Below are positions 1-8,766 of a stretch of 64,000 nucleotides of DNA, one piece after another. Numbering within the stretch: the first letter of the stretch is position 1; each line of letters begins with the position of its first letter. A program made the position numbers and the translations under genes. Under the pieces are notes generated by a model. That model was not told the origin of the DNA. It saw only the letters and a list, made by a program, of their open reading frames with translations, and made no database searches. This DNA is from Nocardia ninae NBRC 108245. GTDB lineage: Bacteria; Actinomycetota; Actinomycetes; Mycobacteriales; Mycobacteriaceae. Location: positions 62,001-126,000 of the forward strand of contig NZ_BJXA01000004.1 of NCBI RefSeq assembly GCF_007990755.1. The letters run 5' to 3'.

Positions 1-296
1 TTGTAGCAGTTGATGTTTCGGCGGCAACGGATCGGTCGGCATCGGGGGTTCCTTGTGGCACAGGAGCGCAGCGCGGTGAGGGTGCGCCCGGCCAACAACG
101 AAACTGTTAGGTTTGAGGTGGACTCCCTAACCGCATCGACCGGGCGCACATCAACAAAACACCTGCCAGGGTGGCGATGTGTGCGGCTTCGGGCGGCCCG
201 AATGAACTCCCCCGAATCCCCAGCAAACCTCCCGCGGCAGTTGCCATGATCTACCCGATGCGGGTCGAACGGCCCGCCCGAAGTGGGGAGGACTTC

Positions 297-1181
297 ATGC
301 CGGAAACCGGATCTACCCTGCCGCGAAGGCAACTCGGTCGATATCTGACGGAGTGGCGCAGTCGCGCGGGAATGAGCCAGCAGAAAGCCGCTGAGCTACT
401 GGAGATGGGATCGAGCAGCCTGCAACGGCTGGAACGCGGACAGAACAGTCGGATCAAAGTCCGCGACATCCAGGCGGCGTGCGATCTGTACGGGGTGCCG
501 AACGAACTGGCGGACGCGCTGACCGGGCTAGCCCGGCAGGCCAGCGTCAAAAGTTGGTGGCACGCGTACGGCGACCTCATTCCGAAAGACTTCGATGTGT
601 ATGTCGGACTGGAATCAGCGGCCGTCAAGTTGTGCTCACATCAGCCCGAATTGGTGCCTGGCCTCTTCCAAACAGCTGACTACGTTCGCGCCTTGTTTCG
701 TCTCGTTCGCCCAGACGCCGTTCGGGCCGAAGAAGACCGATGGGTCGAGCTGAAGATGCAGCGGCAGAACATCGTCACCCGCAAAAACCGCCCCACCACC
801 GTCGACGTGGTCATCGGCGAAGCAGTTGCACGCCGCATGAACGGCGGCCCGAACGTCATGGCCGCACAACTCCGGAGATTGGCCGACGTCAGCACGAGAC
901 CCAACGTCACGGTGCGTGTTCTCCCGTTCCGAGCGGGGTTCCCCGCCGGAATGTCGTTGGGACCATTCGTCATCCTGGACTTCGGCAAGACCGCAACCGG
1001 CGAGCCCACGGAGCCACCGGTCGTCTTCATCGAAGGCAGCTCTGTCGGCAACCTTTACCTCGAGGAGCCTGAAGACGTAGAACGCTACGATCGATCGTAC
1101 GAGATCATTCGGCGGGCAGCGTTGGACGCTGAACACAGCAGGAATCTGCTCCGGCAGATAGCAAGGGAGTATCTAGCGTGA
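297..1181 (+). CDS. XRE-family regulator with DUF5753 domain
   Basis: Predicted 294-residue DNA-binding protein. Residues about 12-65 form an XRE helix-turn-helix (SQQKAAELL followed by SLQRLERGQ), and the rest matches the DUF5753 domain that follows such helix-turn-helices in actinomycetes. The ATG at 297 is preferred over upstream starts because GGGGAGG lies just before it and the protein then begins right at the helix-turn-helix. The stop overlaps the GTG of the next gene (DUF397) by four bases, so the two are translationally coupled. In this family the regulator and its small DUF397 partner form a pair of unclear role, related to the Streptomyces WhiJ/BldB-type loci; a toxin-antitoxin-like relation has been proposed. 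Confidence 0.9.
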   Translation: MPETGSTLPRRQLGRYLTEWRSRAGMSQQKAAELLEMGSSSLQRLERGQNSRIKVRDIQAACDLYGVPNELADALTGLARQASVKSWWHAYGDLIPKDFDVYVGLESAAVKLCSHQPELVPGLFQTADYVRALFRLVRPDAVRAEEDRWVELKMQRQNIVTRKNRPTTVDVVIGEAVARRMNGGPNVMAAQLRRLADVSTRPNVTVRVLPFRAGFPAGMSLGPFVILDFGKTATGEPTEPPVVFIEGSSVGNLYLEEPEDVERYDRSYEIIRRAALDAEHSRNLLRQIAREYLA

Positions 1182-1390
1182 GTGCCGACCTTACTAGTAC
1201 TCGCTGGTTCAAGAGCAGCCGCAGCGAGGCACAAGGCGAATGCGTAGAAGTCGCCTTCCTCGCCGACGGCATGGTCGGTGTCCGAGACTCCAAGAACCCC
1301 AACGGTTCCGCCCTGACCTTCACCCTCGGCGAGTGGAACGCTTTTACCACCGGAGTCGTCGATGGGGAGTTCGATCACCCTCAGCTCTGA
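1178..1390 (+). CDS. DUF397 domain small protein
   Basis: A 70-residue protein with the DUF397 pattern: W-K-S-S-R-S near the N terminus (residues 9-15), a G-x-C-V-E-V stretch, a V-R-D-S-K pair and an F-T-x-x-E-W tryptophan. It starts with GTG overlapping the stop of the upstream XRE-DUF5753 gene (GTGA), the usual arrangement for this pair. The biochemical role is unknown; the partner is inferred to be the upstream regulator. A hairpin follows the stop codon. Confidence 0.88.
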   Translation: MSADLTSTRWFKSSRSEAQGECVEVAFLADGMVGVRDSKNPNGSALTFTLGEWNAFTTGVVDGEFDHPQL

Positions 1391-1406
1391 ACGCGTCCAG
1401 TGACCA

Positions 1407-1439
1407 GCCCTCGGATCGCTCAGTGAAATCTCCGAGGGC
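1407..1439 (+). terminator. Hairpin after DUF397 gene
   Basis: A perfect 9-bp inverted repeat, GCCCTCGGA (1407-1415) and TCCGAGGGC (1431-1439), with a 15-nt loop, starts 17 bases after the DUF397 stop. There is no clear T-run. It lies between this gene and the convergent ADP-ribosylglycohydrolase gene and could serve both. Confidence 0.6.
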
Positions 1440-1453
1440 GCTTCACATTTGCG

Positions 1454-2356
1454 TCACTCTGCCACCCAAGTAGGCAGCGGCTCACGCGCCGCCAACCACT
1501 CCTCCGGCACCCCGCGCATCTCCCCTCGCCGCCCCACCCCCGTGTGTGCCGCCACAATCCCCCCAACGATCGCGGCCGTAGTGTCCACATCCCCACCAGC
1601 CGCCACACACGCGGTGACAGCCCCCGGATAGTCACCGAGAAAGCTAGCGGCCACCCACAACGTGAACGGCACCGTGTCCTGCGCACTGACCTCCGCACCA
1701 TTCCCGAGCTCATACGCCGCTTCGGCCACCGACCGCCCCAACAGCTTCCGCGCGCGCCGCACACCATCCGCCGTCCGCCCGTCTACCAGATACGGCTCGA
1801 CCGCCTCCAGCAATTCGTCTGGCGCACAACCTTTCCCACGAGTCACCGCAGCATGACCGGCCGCGACCGCAACCACCATCGCCCCCACGATCGCCTCCGG
1901 ATGCCGATGCGTCACCTCCGCGGACAACGCCGCCTCCCCCGCCGCACGATCCAGATCTTCAGCGAAGTACACCCCGAGCGGAGCCACCCGCATCGCAGCC
2001 CCATTCCCCCAGGACCCGCGTCCACCGAAACCGGCCCCAGCCGCTTCCCGCCACGGCCGCCCATCCCGAATCTCATGCAGCACAACAACTGTGCCCCCAC
2101 CGTAGCCCCGATACGGCTCACACCGATCAGCAAACACCGCTGCGAGCGCATCCTGATCAACCCGCCCAAGGCGACAGATTTCCGAGTACACCGAACAGGC
2201 CATCTCGGTATCGTCGGTCCATTCCCACGGCCCCGCCGGCGGTCGCCCGGCAATCAATTCACTGACAGACCGACCGGGCACAAAGAACTGCGCACCCAGC
2301 GCATCACCAACGGACAAACCCTCCAGGCTGTCCCGAACACAATCGAAATCCGGCAT
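1454..2356 (-). CDS. ADP-ribosylglycohydrolase family protein
   Basis: About 300 residues. The ADP-ribosylglycohydrolase (DraG/ARH) fold is shown by an N-terminal D-A-L-G-A, the metal-binding W-T-D-D-T about 45 residues in, and the C-terminal G-G-D-V-D-T-T-A-A that supplies the second set of Mg ligands. Members remove ADP-ribose from proteins or small molecules, for example from dinitrogenase reductase; the substrate here cannot be read from sequence. The ATG at 2356 is chosen because MPDFDCVRDSLEGLSVGDA fits the family N terminus; an ATG 39 bases upstream is possible. No ADP-ribosyltransferase gene is seen next to it. Confidence 0.85.
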   Translation of the reverse strand: MPDFDCVRDSLEGLSVGDALGAQFFVPGRSVSELIAGRPPAGPWEWTDDTEMACSVYSEICRLGRVDQDALAAVFADRCEPYRGYGGGTVVVLHEIRDGRPWREAAGAGFGGRGSWGNGAAMRVAPLGVYFAEDLDRAAGEAALSAEVTHRHPEAIVGAMVVAVAAGHAAVTRGKGCAPDELLEAVEPYLVDGRTADGVRRARKLLGRSVAEAAYELGNGAEVSAQDTVPFTLWVAASFLGDYPGAVTACVAAGGDVDTTAAIVGGIVAAHTGVGRRGEMRGVPEEWLAAREPLPTWVAE

Positions 2357-2531
2357 GCTGCCGCAATAGTGCCAACCCCGAACCCCCAACCGCAACTGTC
2401 GCGCGCGCCGGTACGTGCACCTCCGACGCGGCGTTCACCGCGACCCACAGGATGACGAGGGCGCACCTGTGCGCCCGCACGCATAGGGTTGTGCGCCAGC
2501 GCTGCCGCTACCGCACGATCGTTGGTCAGTT

Positions 2532-2591
2532 GATCACGAGGAAATCATGGTGGCATCGGCCGAGAGGCAACACCACCAGTTCCTCGTGATC
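2532..2591. repeat. Long intergenic inverted repeat
   Basis: A perfect 12-bp inverted repeat, GATCACGAGGAA (2532-2543) and TTCCTCGTGATC (2580-2591), encloses a second paired segment, TGGTGG (2548-2553) with CCACCA (2573-2578). The RNA would fold into an 18-bp stem with one small internal loop. It sits between the 3' end of the ANTAR gene and the promoter side of the glycohydrolase gene, both on the minus strand. No T-run follows on either strand. It could be an atypical terminator for the ANTAR gene or a dispersed palindromic element. Confidence 0.7.
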
Positions 2592-2688
2592 GCTTGTCCA
2601 ACAGAGCTTTTCGGGTGGTAGCGGGACTGACGCATCGCGGTAGGCGTTAGACGGAGGGCGCAGGCAAGCGGGAGGGCTGCCGGCCCGG

Positions 2689-3402
2689 CTATTCGGGATC
2701 GGTTGGCGGGTCGGGTTGTTCGTGCACGGTCAGGAGCAGGTGGTCGAACTGGGCACGCACCTTGACCGGTGCTCCATTGAACCCGTTGATGACGGCGATG
2801 AGTTTGGTGGCCAGGGTGCGGAGTTTGGTGTTGGTTTCCTGGGAGCGCCACTGCAGGACGCGGAAGGCTTGCTCGGCGTTGATGCCGTAGACGAACATCA
2901 GCACGCCCTTGGCCTGCTCGATCACCGCACGTGCTTCGACAACCTCGGGCAGACTGGTGTCGAGAGCTTCGCGGTGGTTCTGGTCGAGGCGGTCGGTCAG
3001 GTCGATGTAGTAGCCGATGGACCCGACGGTGGCGCCGGTGTCGTCGTGCAGGCGGTCGCCGACGACGAGGACGTGATGCATGGTCCCGGCGGTGTCGATG
3101 ATGCGGTGCCGCGAGCAGAACGGGTCGCCGTGACGGACCGCGACGGCGAGGGTTTCCGCGACGGTGTCGCGGTCGTCTGGGTGTTTGTGTGCGAGCAGCA
3201 GTTCGGTGGTCGGGGTGACGGTGCCGGGTTCGTAGCCGTGGAGTTGGGCGACCTGGTCGGACCATTCCCAGCGTTGGTCGGCGAACCAGAATCGGAAGCT
3301 ACCGATCAGGTACGGGCTGCTTGCGGCAATCTGCTCCAGACTCGGCTGGCCGTTGGTAGTAGATGCAACAGTCTCGGTCACTCGAAGATTATTACCCTTC
3401 AC
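2689..3402 (-). CDS. PAS-ANTAR antitermination regulator
   Basis: A 237-residue protein with an N-terminal PAS sensor (W-S-D-Q-V-A-Q-L-H-G-Y, then H-P-D-D-R-D; about residues 30-140) and a C-terminal ANTAR RNA-binding domain (A-R-A-V-I-E-Q-A-K-G-V-L-M, about 155-215). ANTAR proteins bind tandem hairpins in nascent mRNA and prevent termination; the PAS input is typically a small ligand or redox cue. The start is a GTG at 3402; another GTG seven codons in is equally possible. No histidine kinase is adjacent, and the target transcripts cannot be told from this window. Confidence 0.88.
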   Translation of the reverse strand: MKGNNLRVTETVASTTNGQPSLEQIAASSPYLIGSFRFWFADQRWEWSDQVAQLHGYEPGTVTPTTELLLAHKHPDDRDTVAETLAVAVRHGDPFCSRHRIIDTAGTMHHVLVVGDRLHDDTGATVGSIGYYIDLTDRLDQNHREALDTSLPEVVEARAVIEQAKGVLMFVYGINAEQAFRVLQWRSQETNTKLRTLATKLIAVINGFNGAPVKVRAQFDHLLLTVHEQPDPPTDPE

Positions 3403-3475
3403 CAGCGGTGATGCCGAAATTTCGGCTCGATCGCCAGCGGGCCGGGTGCAGGACAGTTGTCGTCGCTGCGGCTCG

Positions 3476-4144
3476 CTACTTCTCCTGCCTGCGCACCATT
3501 TCCGTGATCCAGGTCGGCGCGAACGGGGACGTGCAGTTCGGTGGAGTCGGGTAGTCCTTCAACACCTGAAGGCGTTCGCCGATGTCGAGGGCGCGGGCCC
3601 GATACTCGGCGTGCTCGATGCCGATCTGCGCGAGGCAGTGGTTCATCGCCCACTGCAAGCGATCCGGGGCATCCTTCATCTCCGCATCGATGACGTCGAG
3701 CAGCCCAGCGAGGTCGATACCATCGGGTTGCTTGGCGACACGTTCGGTGGTGAGCGCCCAGCCCGCGCTCGCGACCACGGGCTCAGGGTCGGCGAGCCAG
3801 GCCAGGCGCAGTTCTTCGGCGTGTGGGTTCTTCTTCACGACGTAGTTCACAAGCCAGTCGTGCACCTTGGGTGTGCGCGCCTGGCGCACCATAGTGTCCA
3901 GCTCGGCGCGGTCGAAGGCTTTCGGGCGGCAGATCAAGGTCGCCAGTAGTTTTGCGGCCGTGTCGTCGGTCGCCCAGAGCTCGCGCGCCAGATCCTGCTG
4001 CGTTTTCAGCTGCTTCGCGAGCGCGCGCAGCTTGCTGAGATTCACACCGTGGTCGTCACCGTGCTTCTCGTTCACCGCGCGTGCTCGCGGATCCTCGAGC
4101 GCGGACAGCTCGGCCAGCACCTCGGCTACCGTCGTTTCGGCCAC
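3476..4144 (-). CDS. AlkD-like DNA alkylation repair protein
   Basis: A 222-residue all-helical protein resembling the HEAT-repeat DNA alkylation repair family (AlkC/AlkD-type DNA glycosylases that excise N3- and N7-alkylpurines). Visible family features are the N-terminal K-H-G...H-G-V-N-L-S-K-L-R segment, the L-A-R-E-L-W repeat and the W-L-V-N-Y-V-V tract. It starts with GTG at 4144 after a strong AGGAGG site. The downstream gene on the left is PAS-ANTAR; a DinB-like gene lies just upstream and may be cotranscribed. Some members of this family lack glycosylase activity, so catalysis is not assured. Confidence 0.75.
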   Translation of the reverse strand: MAETTVAEVLAELSALEDPRARAVNEKHGDDHGVNLSKLRALAKQLKTQQDLARELWATDDTAAKLLATLICRPKAFDRAELDTMVRQARTPKVHDWLVNYVVKKNPHAEELRLAWLADPEPVVASAGWALTTERVAKQPDGIDLAGLLDVIDAEMKDAPDRLQWAMNHCLAQIGIEHAEYRARALDIGERLQVLKDYPTPPNCTSPFAPTWITEMVRRQEK

Positions 4145-4182
4145 CGCCGCCTCCTGTCCGTCGCGTGGGAGGTTCAGCGTAG

Positions 4183-4758
4183 TTATCCGGTGGCGGTTTT
4201 GGTGTGCAGGTAGAGGTCGCGTAGCAAGCAGACCTCGGACAGGTGATGGATCAGTTCGCGGTGGACGTGCAGCACCAGAGCGGCCATGGGCAGCTCCGGG
4301 TAAGGCTCCTTCTCGCCGACCGGGACGCGGAGCCCGTCCGCACCGAGGCTGTGCACTCCGGTCAACCAGGTGTCGAGCTGGGTTTCGAGTTGGTCGAGCG
4401 CGGTGGCCGCGGTGCCCGCGTAGTCCCAGCTCTCGTAGGACGCCGCCGGTGCGCCGAAGTGTGCCGCGTTACGTGCGGCGAGCACGCCGACGATGACGTG
4501 ACCGAGCCGCCAGGCGATCGCGGTGAACGGTGCGGGGGTCGGCTCGGGGAAGGCGTAGTCGATCGTGAAATCTCCGGCACCGGCCTGCACGGGCGCCGTC
4601 GAGGTGCCGCGCGGTCGCACGCTCCACGCGTTCGGGACCGGTGACCAGAAATACTCGTCATCGGTGAGGCCTTCGAGCCGGGCGCGGATCTGATGGTTCC
4701 AGTGGAACTCCCACTGCTCGCGCAGCGTCTGGTTCCAGTCGAGTTCGTCTGCGTTCAT
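4183..4758 (-). CDS. DinB-like four-helix-bundle protein
   Basis: 191 residues, with the DinB/YfiT-like pattern: an N-terminal W-x-x-H-x-x-x-R-A-R-L-E-G-L-T-D-D-E-Y-F-W block, a central W-R-L-G-H-V segment supplying one metal-binding histidine, and a C-terminal H-V-H-R-E-L-I-H-H segment supplying two more. These proteins bind divalent metal, and several actinobacterial members use mycothiol as cosubstrate. The reaction here is unknown. ATG at 4758 is preceded by GGATGG. It is probably cotranscribed with the AlkD-like gene 38 bases downstream. Confidence 0.8.
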   Translation of the reverse strand: MNADELDWNQTLREQWEFHWNHQIRARLEGLTDDEYFWSPVPNAWSVRPRGTSTAPVQAGAGDFTIDYAFPEPTPAPFTAIAWRLGHVIVGVLAARNAAHFGAPAASYESWDYAGTAATALDQLETQLDTWLTGVHSLGADGLRVPVGEKEPYPELPMAALVLHVHRELIHHLSEVCLLRDLYLHTKTATG

Positions 4759-4821
4759 GCCGCCATCCTGACAGCGCTAGCGGACAGGATCGGTCCGCTG
4801 TCTTCGGTGTCGACTGCGCGT

Positions 4822-5346
4822 CTACTGGCTCAGGGATCGGGGGCTGTACCGCCACGCCCTGCCGGGACTGATGTCCGCCGGTTTCCCCACGCCCAGCGAT
4901 TTGCGGACCTCGCCGATGAACCGGTCTCGGCACTCCTGCTGGTGTCGGCGCGCGACGTGCCACGTTTCGTCCGGTGGCACCGGGCCGTTGAACGCCACGG
5001 TCATCGCATCGACATCGGCAAAATGCAGTTGCTCGGCGGCGGCAACGACCTCGCGGGGTGCGATCAGACGCAGTCTGGTGAGGCTCGTCATCGCGCGCCT
5101 GCAGGCGGCGTCCGAACTCTCCTTCTGCTCGACCAGTCCGGCGTGGTCGTCCGCCGCACGTAGTTCCAGCGTCCGCGGGGAGCGCGTGGCGAAGCTCGCC
5201 TCGACGTACTCCACGTAGGCCTCCACCAGGGAGTCCCGCAGCCAGCGGCGATGTTCACGTCGACCGGTGACGTACAGCGTTCCGAACGACAGGATCGCCG
5301 CCAAGGTGGCGGCAATCGCACTGAGGATGGACGGAAGCTGTTCCAT
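4822..5346 (-). CDS. Hypothetical single-pass membrane protein
   Basis: 174 residues, family not recognised. One membrane segment near the N terminus (I-L-S-A-I-A-A-T-L-A-A-I-L-S-F-G-T-L-Y-V, about residues 6-25) is followed by R-R-E-H-R-R-W, so the bulk is likely cytoplasmic, largely helical and charged. The ATG at 5346 gives the transmembrane helix at the N terminus; a start 29 codons upstream would overlap the region divergent to the hydrolase gene. It has codon use like its neighbours and no shared strand overlap with a better candidate. Confidence 0.6.
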   Translation of the reverse strand: MEQLPSILSAIAATLAAILSFGTLYVTGRREHRRWLRDSLVEAYVEYVEASFATRSPRTLELRAADDHAGLVEQKESSDAACRRAMTSLTRLRLIAPREVVAAAEQLHFADVDAMTVAFNGPVPPDETWHVARRHQQECRDRFIGEVRKSLGVGKPADISPGRAWRYSPRSLSQ

Positions 5347-5525
5347 GAGGACCCTGCTGTCGGTCGAAACCGTTGCACTACAGCGTAATGCGAGCGTCGG
5401 GTTCTCGGAATTGCCAGTCGAGGCGACGATCACATGCCGGCCGAACTCGTGGGACCATCGGACGCGAGCCAGGCCGATCTCTGATTAGACTGGCGCCCGG
5501 CCCATTTGGGGCGGAGGGGGATACT

Positions 5526-7226
5526 ATGCGCCGAACACGGCGACCTGTCATCATGCTGCCACTGCTGGCGGTTGTCCTGTCGCTCGCGGCCGGGCACACC
5601 TCGGCGGACAGCGGCTCATACAATCTCGAATTCCAACCGGCACCGGCACGATTTGCCGAATACCCCACTGGCGCACCACAGATCCCTGCGGCGATTGCCA
5701 ATCAGCGCTTGGACTGGAAGCCGTGCACCGAGGCCGGGTTGATCGCCGCAGCGAACGGCAATCCGGAGGCCGGTGTTCGCGCTCCCCTGCTCGTCGGGCT
5801 CGATTGCGCGACGGTCCGCACCCCACTGGATTGGACGCAACCCGACGCCGGTCCGGTCGCGACCTTCGAGATCTCACGACTACCCGCCCGACAGCCAGCA
5901 GGCCGACCGCGTCAGTTGCTGACCAGCCCGGGCGGTCCGGGGGCCGGTTCGTTGATCAACCCGGCCGAGTGGGCGGCCGCGATTCCCGAACTGCTGGACA
6001 CCTACGACCTGCTGGGCTTCGATCCGCGCGGCACCCGCCTGTCCAGCACCGACCAGGTCTGCGACGCAAACGTTTCGGGCGATCCCCTTTTGCTCGGCAC
6101 CGGCCGCAACGACCGCACCGACATGCTGAACTTCTCGACCGAATCGGTGCGACTCCAACTGGGGCAGGCCCGCGATTGGGTGCGCTCATGTGTCGATCGC
6201 ACCCCGGCCGGTACCTCCGGAACCATCACGTACTGGCAGACCGTCCGGGATCTGGACCTGGTACGCGAACTCTTGGGCACGCCGACCTGGAGCTACCTCG
6301 GCGTTTCCCAGGGCACCCTGCTCGGAGCCGAACTGGCCCGAACCTTCCCCGACCGCCTCGACCGCGTGGTCCTCGACTCGGTAGTCGACCCGACCGTGTC
6401 CAGCGCGGCAGCCTACGCCGAACGAGTCCTGCGCCAGCAGAACGTGATCGAGCAGCGGTTCGCACCGTGGCTAGCCGCACGCGGCACAGTATTCGGCGAC
6501 AGCGCCGACGCAGTTCTCACGGCGCTGCGAAAGCTGCGCGGCGACCTCACCGCACACCCGATCCCGCTGCCGCTCGATCGAACCTTCAGCGGCAACGACC
6601 TCAACACCCTCTTTTTCGGCGTCGACAACAGCCCCTATGAGGCGCTGGAACGCAAACTCCTGACCTTGCGCACCGGCGTCGACAATCCCACGCCTGCCGC
6701 ACAGCTCAACGCCGCCACGGCATTTCGGGTCCCGCGACTACTGGAGGAGCTCGCCCAGGACGTCTTGGCCGCCGGTTCACGCGTCGGCTGGTGGACCGCT
6801 CGCAACTGCAATATCGACGCATGGAGCCACGACCTCGACCACATCGTCGACACCGCACGACAACTCGCCGCTCGCGCGCCGTTGACCTACCTCGGGATGA
6901 ACTTCACCGCCGCGTGCGCGTTCTGGCCCGAATCCCATACGGGCACAAGTCCGCTGGGCTACGACAAGATCGACTCCGCAGTGCTGATCGCCAATGAGAG
7001 GGACCCGGTGACGCCGATCTCGGGTGCCCACGCCGTCCGCGCGCTGATCCCCACCGCACGGCTGATCACGGTGGTCGGCACGCCCGGTCACCTCGTGCTG
7101 CCGCAACGACCCAAGGGATTTCCCGCCGCGATCCCCGGCACCAGTTCGTGCGCCCGCACCATCGCGGTGGACTATCTCGTCCACGGGCGAATCCCCGCGC
7201 TCGACACACCGTGCCAGCCGGGCTGA
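5526..7226 (+). CDS. Secreted alpha/beta-hydrolase, tripeptidyl-aminopeptidase type
   Basis: A 566-residue exported hydrolase of the S33 family, related to Streptomyces tripeptidyl aminopeptidase (SlpD/SlpE-like). The N terminus is a signal peptide (M-R-R-T-R-R, then a hydrophobic L-L-A-V-V-L-S-L-A-A stretch, cleavage near residue 27). The nucleophile elbow G-V-S-Q-G has Ser261, and Asp493 (E-R-D-P-V-T-P) and His522 (G-T-P-G-H-L-V) complete the triad. The oxyanion block S-P-G-G-P-G-A-G-S lies near residue 140. ATG at 5526 follows GGAGGGGG. Expected to cleave peptides outside the membrane; the substrate is not known. Confidence 0.85.
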   Translation: MRRTRRPVIMLPLLAVVLSLAAGHTSADSGSYNLEFQPAPARFAEYPTGAPQIPAAIANQRLDWKPCTEAGLIAAANGNPEAGVRAPLLVGLDCATVRTPLDWTQPDAGPVATFEISRLPARQPAGRPRQLLTSPGGPGAGSLINPAEWAAAIPELLDTYDLLGFDPRGTRLSSTDQVCDANVSGDPLLLGTGRNDRTDMLNFSTESVRLQLGQARDWVRSCVDRTPAGTSGTITYWQTVRDLDLVRELLGTPTWSYLGVSQGTLLGAELARTFPDRLDRVVLDSVVDPTVSSAAAYAERVLRQQNVIEQRFAPWLAARGTVFGDSADAVLTALRKLRGDLTAHPIPLPLDRTFSGNDLNTLFFGVDNSPYEALERKLLTLRTGVDNPTPAAQLNAATAFRVPRLLEELAQDVLAAGSRVGWWTARNCNIDAWSHDLDHIVDTARQLAARAPLTYLGMNFTAACAFWPESHTGTSPLGYDKIDSAVLIANERDPVTPISGAHAVRALIPTARLITVVGTPGHLVLPQRPKGFPAAIPGTSSCARTIAVDYLVHGRIPALDTPCQPG

Positions 7227-7239
7227 CCGGGACATGAAA

Positions 7240-7277
7240 CTGCCCCAAGGTTGCCGTCGAAGCCAACCTCGGGGCAG
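7240..7277. terminator. Hairpin after the secreted hydrolase gene
   Basis: An inverted repeat, CTGCCCCAAGGTT (7240-7252) and AACCTCGGGGCAG (7265-7277), 13 bp with one internal mismatch and a 12-nt loop, begins 14 bases after the hydrolase stop. The mismatch would be a G-U pair in a minus-strand transcript. It separates the hydrolase from the convergent LysE gene. The remaining bases to 7508 show no gene. Confidence 0.6.
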
Positions 7278-7508
7278 GGATCGCACGAACCGCGGATGCC
7301 TGCAGGTGTTGTCACCCGCGACCCTTTACCTACCGGAGGAAACCCGGAGCGCCCGCAACGCCGCCGACACAGTCGGAACCCGCGATATCCGCGGCAGCGA
7401 GGGACACCGAAAGAAACCCCACAACCAGTACATCGCCCCTCCCCCACAATCCGTTAACAAAATCTATCGGTGACTTTCCGCCGCCCCGCTGAACCCACTC
7501 GGCGCAGC

Positions 7509-8126
7509 TCACAGCAGGCGTTCCAGCAGGAGGAGGGTGCCGATGATGATCATGGCTATGCCGGAGATGCGCGTGACGAGGCGGGCTGCGGTGGGGCGGG
7601 CGCGGAGGACGGTGCGGGCGAGGGTGCCGACGCAGAGGTAGATGGCGGCGCAGCTGAGGGTGTGGATGAGGCCGAGGGTGCCGATTTGGGCGGCTAGCGG
7701 CCAGGAGCCGGTGCGGTCGGTGAACTGTGGGAGCAGGGCGAGGAAGAGGAGGATGGCTTTGGGGTTGAGGCCGCTGATGCCGATGCCGCGCAGTACGCTG
7801 GCGCCCCAGGGGGCGGGGTTCGTCTGCTCCGGGAGGGCGGCGGGAGTGCCGGCGGTGGCGAGGGTCGTTCCGCCGAGCCACATCAGGTAGAGGCCGCCGA
7901 AGACGGTAAGGGCGGTCAGCACCACGGGATTGCGGTCGACGACCGCGGCGACACCGGCCGCGACGACCGCGGTCAGTGCGACGTAACCGAGGAGCAGTCC
8001 CCCGACTGCGGGCAGCACCGAGCGTTCACGCAGACCTGCGGCGATCGCGTAGGCCCAGTCCGCGCCGGGCACGAGGATCAGCAGGACCGAGACGGTCCAG
8101 AACGCGGCGATGTACCCGACTGCCAT
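7509..8126 (-). CDS. LysE/RhtB-family amino acid exporter
   Basis: A 205-residue inner-membrane protein with about six hydrophobic segments. Family marks are L-V-P-G-A-D-W near residue 20, where RhtB/LysE proteins have P-G-P-x, G-L-x-x-G near residue 45, and the N-P-K-A-I-L-L-F motif near residue 128. Members export lysine, threonine, homoserine or other amino acids. ATG at 8126 is chosen because GGGAG lies upstream and the protein then starts at the first membrane helix. It is divergent from an Lrp/AsnC regulator, the classic arrangement in which the regulator senses the exported amino acid. Confidence 0.87.
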   Translation of the reverse strand: MAVGYIAAFWTVSVLLILVPGADWAYAIAAGLRERSVLPAVGGLLLGYVALTAVVAAGVAAVVDRNPVVLTALTVFGGLYLMWLGGTTLATAGTPAALPEQTNPAPWGASVLRGIGISGLNPKAILLFLALLPQFTDRTGSWPLAAQIGTLGLIHTLSCAAIYLCVGTLARTVLRARPTAARLVTRISGIAMIIIGTLLLLERLL

Positions 8127-8236
8127 GCGGAGCTGCTCCCTTCGATTGAATACCCGCAGGAAGAATAGGCGGGATCGACCGGGAGATGATTCCAAGTTTT
8201 CGCAGCTGAGCGGCTGTGTGTGGAAGGATCTTCTGC

Positions 8237-8689
8237 ATGGATCGCGTGGACCGGAAGATTCTTGCCGAACTCCAGCAGAACGGGCGTTTGACGATCACCG
8301 AACTCGCCGCCCGGGTACGGCTGAGCCTGTCGCCGTGTCACCGTCGGCTGCGGGAGTTGGAACGAACGGGTGTGATCCGTGGTTACCGCGCACTGGTCGA
8401 CGCGGCGGCCGTCGGGTTGACGTTCGAGGCGCTGGTTTTCGTCACCATGCGCCAGGAGGATCGCACGACGGTGGCCGCGTTCGAACAGGCCGTCGCGGAG
8501 ATACCGCCTGTGTTGCAGGCGCAACGACTGTTCGGGGATCCGGATTTTCTGCTGCGCATCGTCGCGGCGGATCTGCCTGCGTTCCAACAGCTTTACGACG
8601 AGAAGCTGGCCACACTGCCCGGTGTACAGCATTTGACGTCGACACTGGTGATGAAACATGTGGTGCACGAGCGGCCGGTGCCGCTGTAG
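8237..8689 (+). CDS. Lrp/AsnC-family transcriptional regulator
   Basis: 150 residues. The N-terminal helix-turn-helix (D-R-K-I-L-A-E-L-Q-Q-N-G-R, then S-L-S-P-C-H-R-R-L-R-E-L-E-R-T-G-V-I) is followed by the RAM ligand-binding domain (G-D-P-D-F-L-L-R-I-V-A at about residue 100). Such proteins form octamers or dimers and respond to amino acids. It is transcribed away from the LysE-type exporter across a 110-bp intergenic region and most likely controls it. ATG at 8237 is used, since MDRVDRKIL is the standard family start. Confidence 0.9.
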   Translation: MDRVDRKILAELQQNGRLTITELAARVRLSLSPCHRRLRELERTGVIRGYRALVDAAAVGLTFEALVFVTMRQEDRTTVAAFEQAVAEIPPVLQAQRLFGDPDFLLRIVAADLPAFQQLYDEKLATLPGVQHLTSTLVMKHVVHERPVPL

Positions 8690-8766
8690 CGAGTATCACC
8701 GCGGCGGCCGTCGCCTGCGCGTCAGCTCAGTTCACTTGCGCGGCAGCTGAGTTAGCCTCCGCGCAG

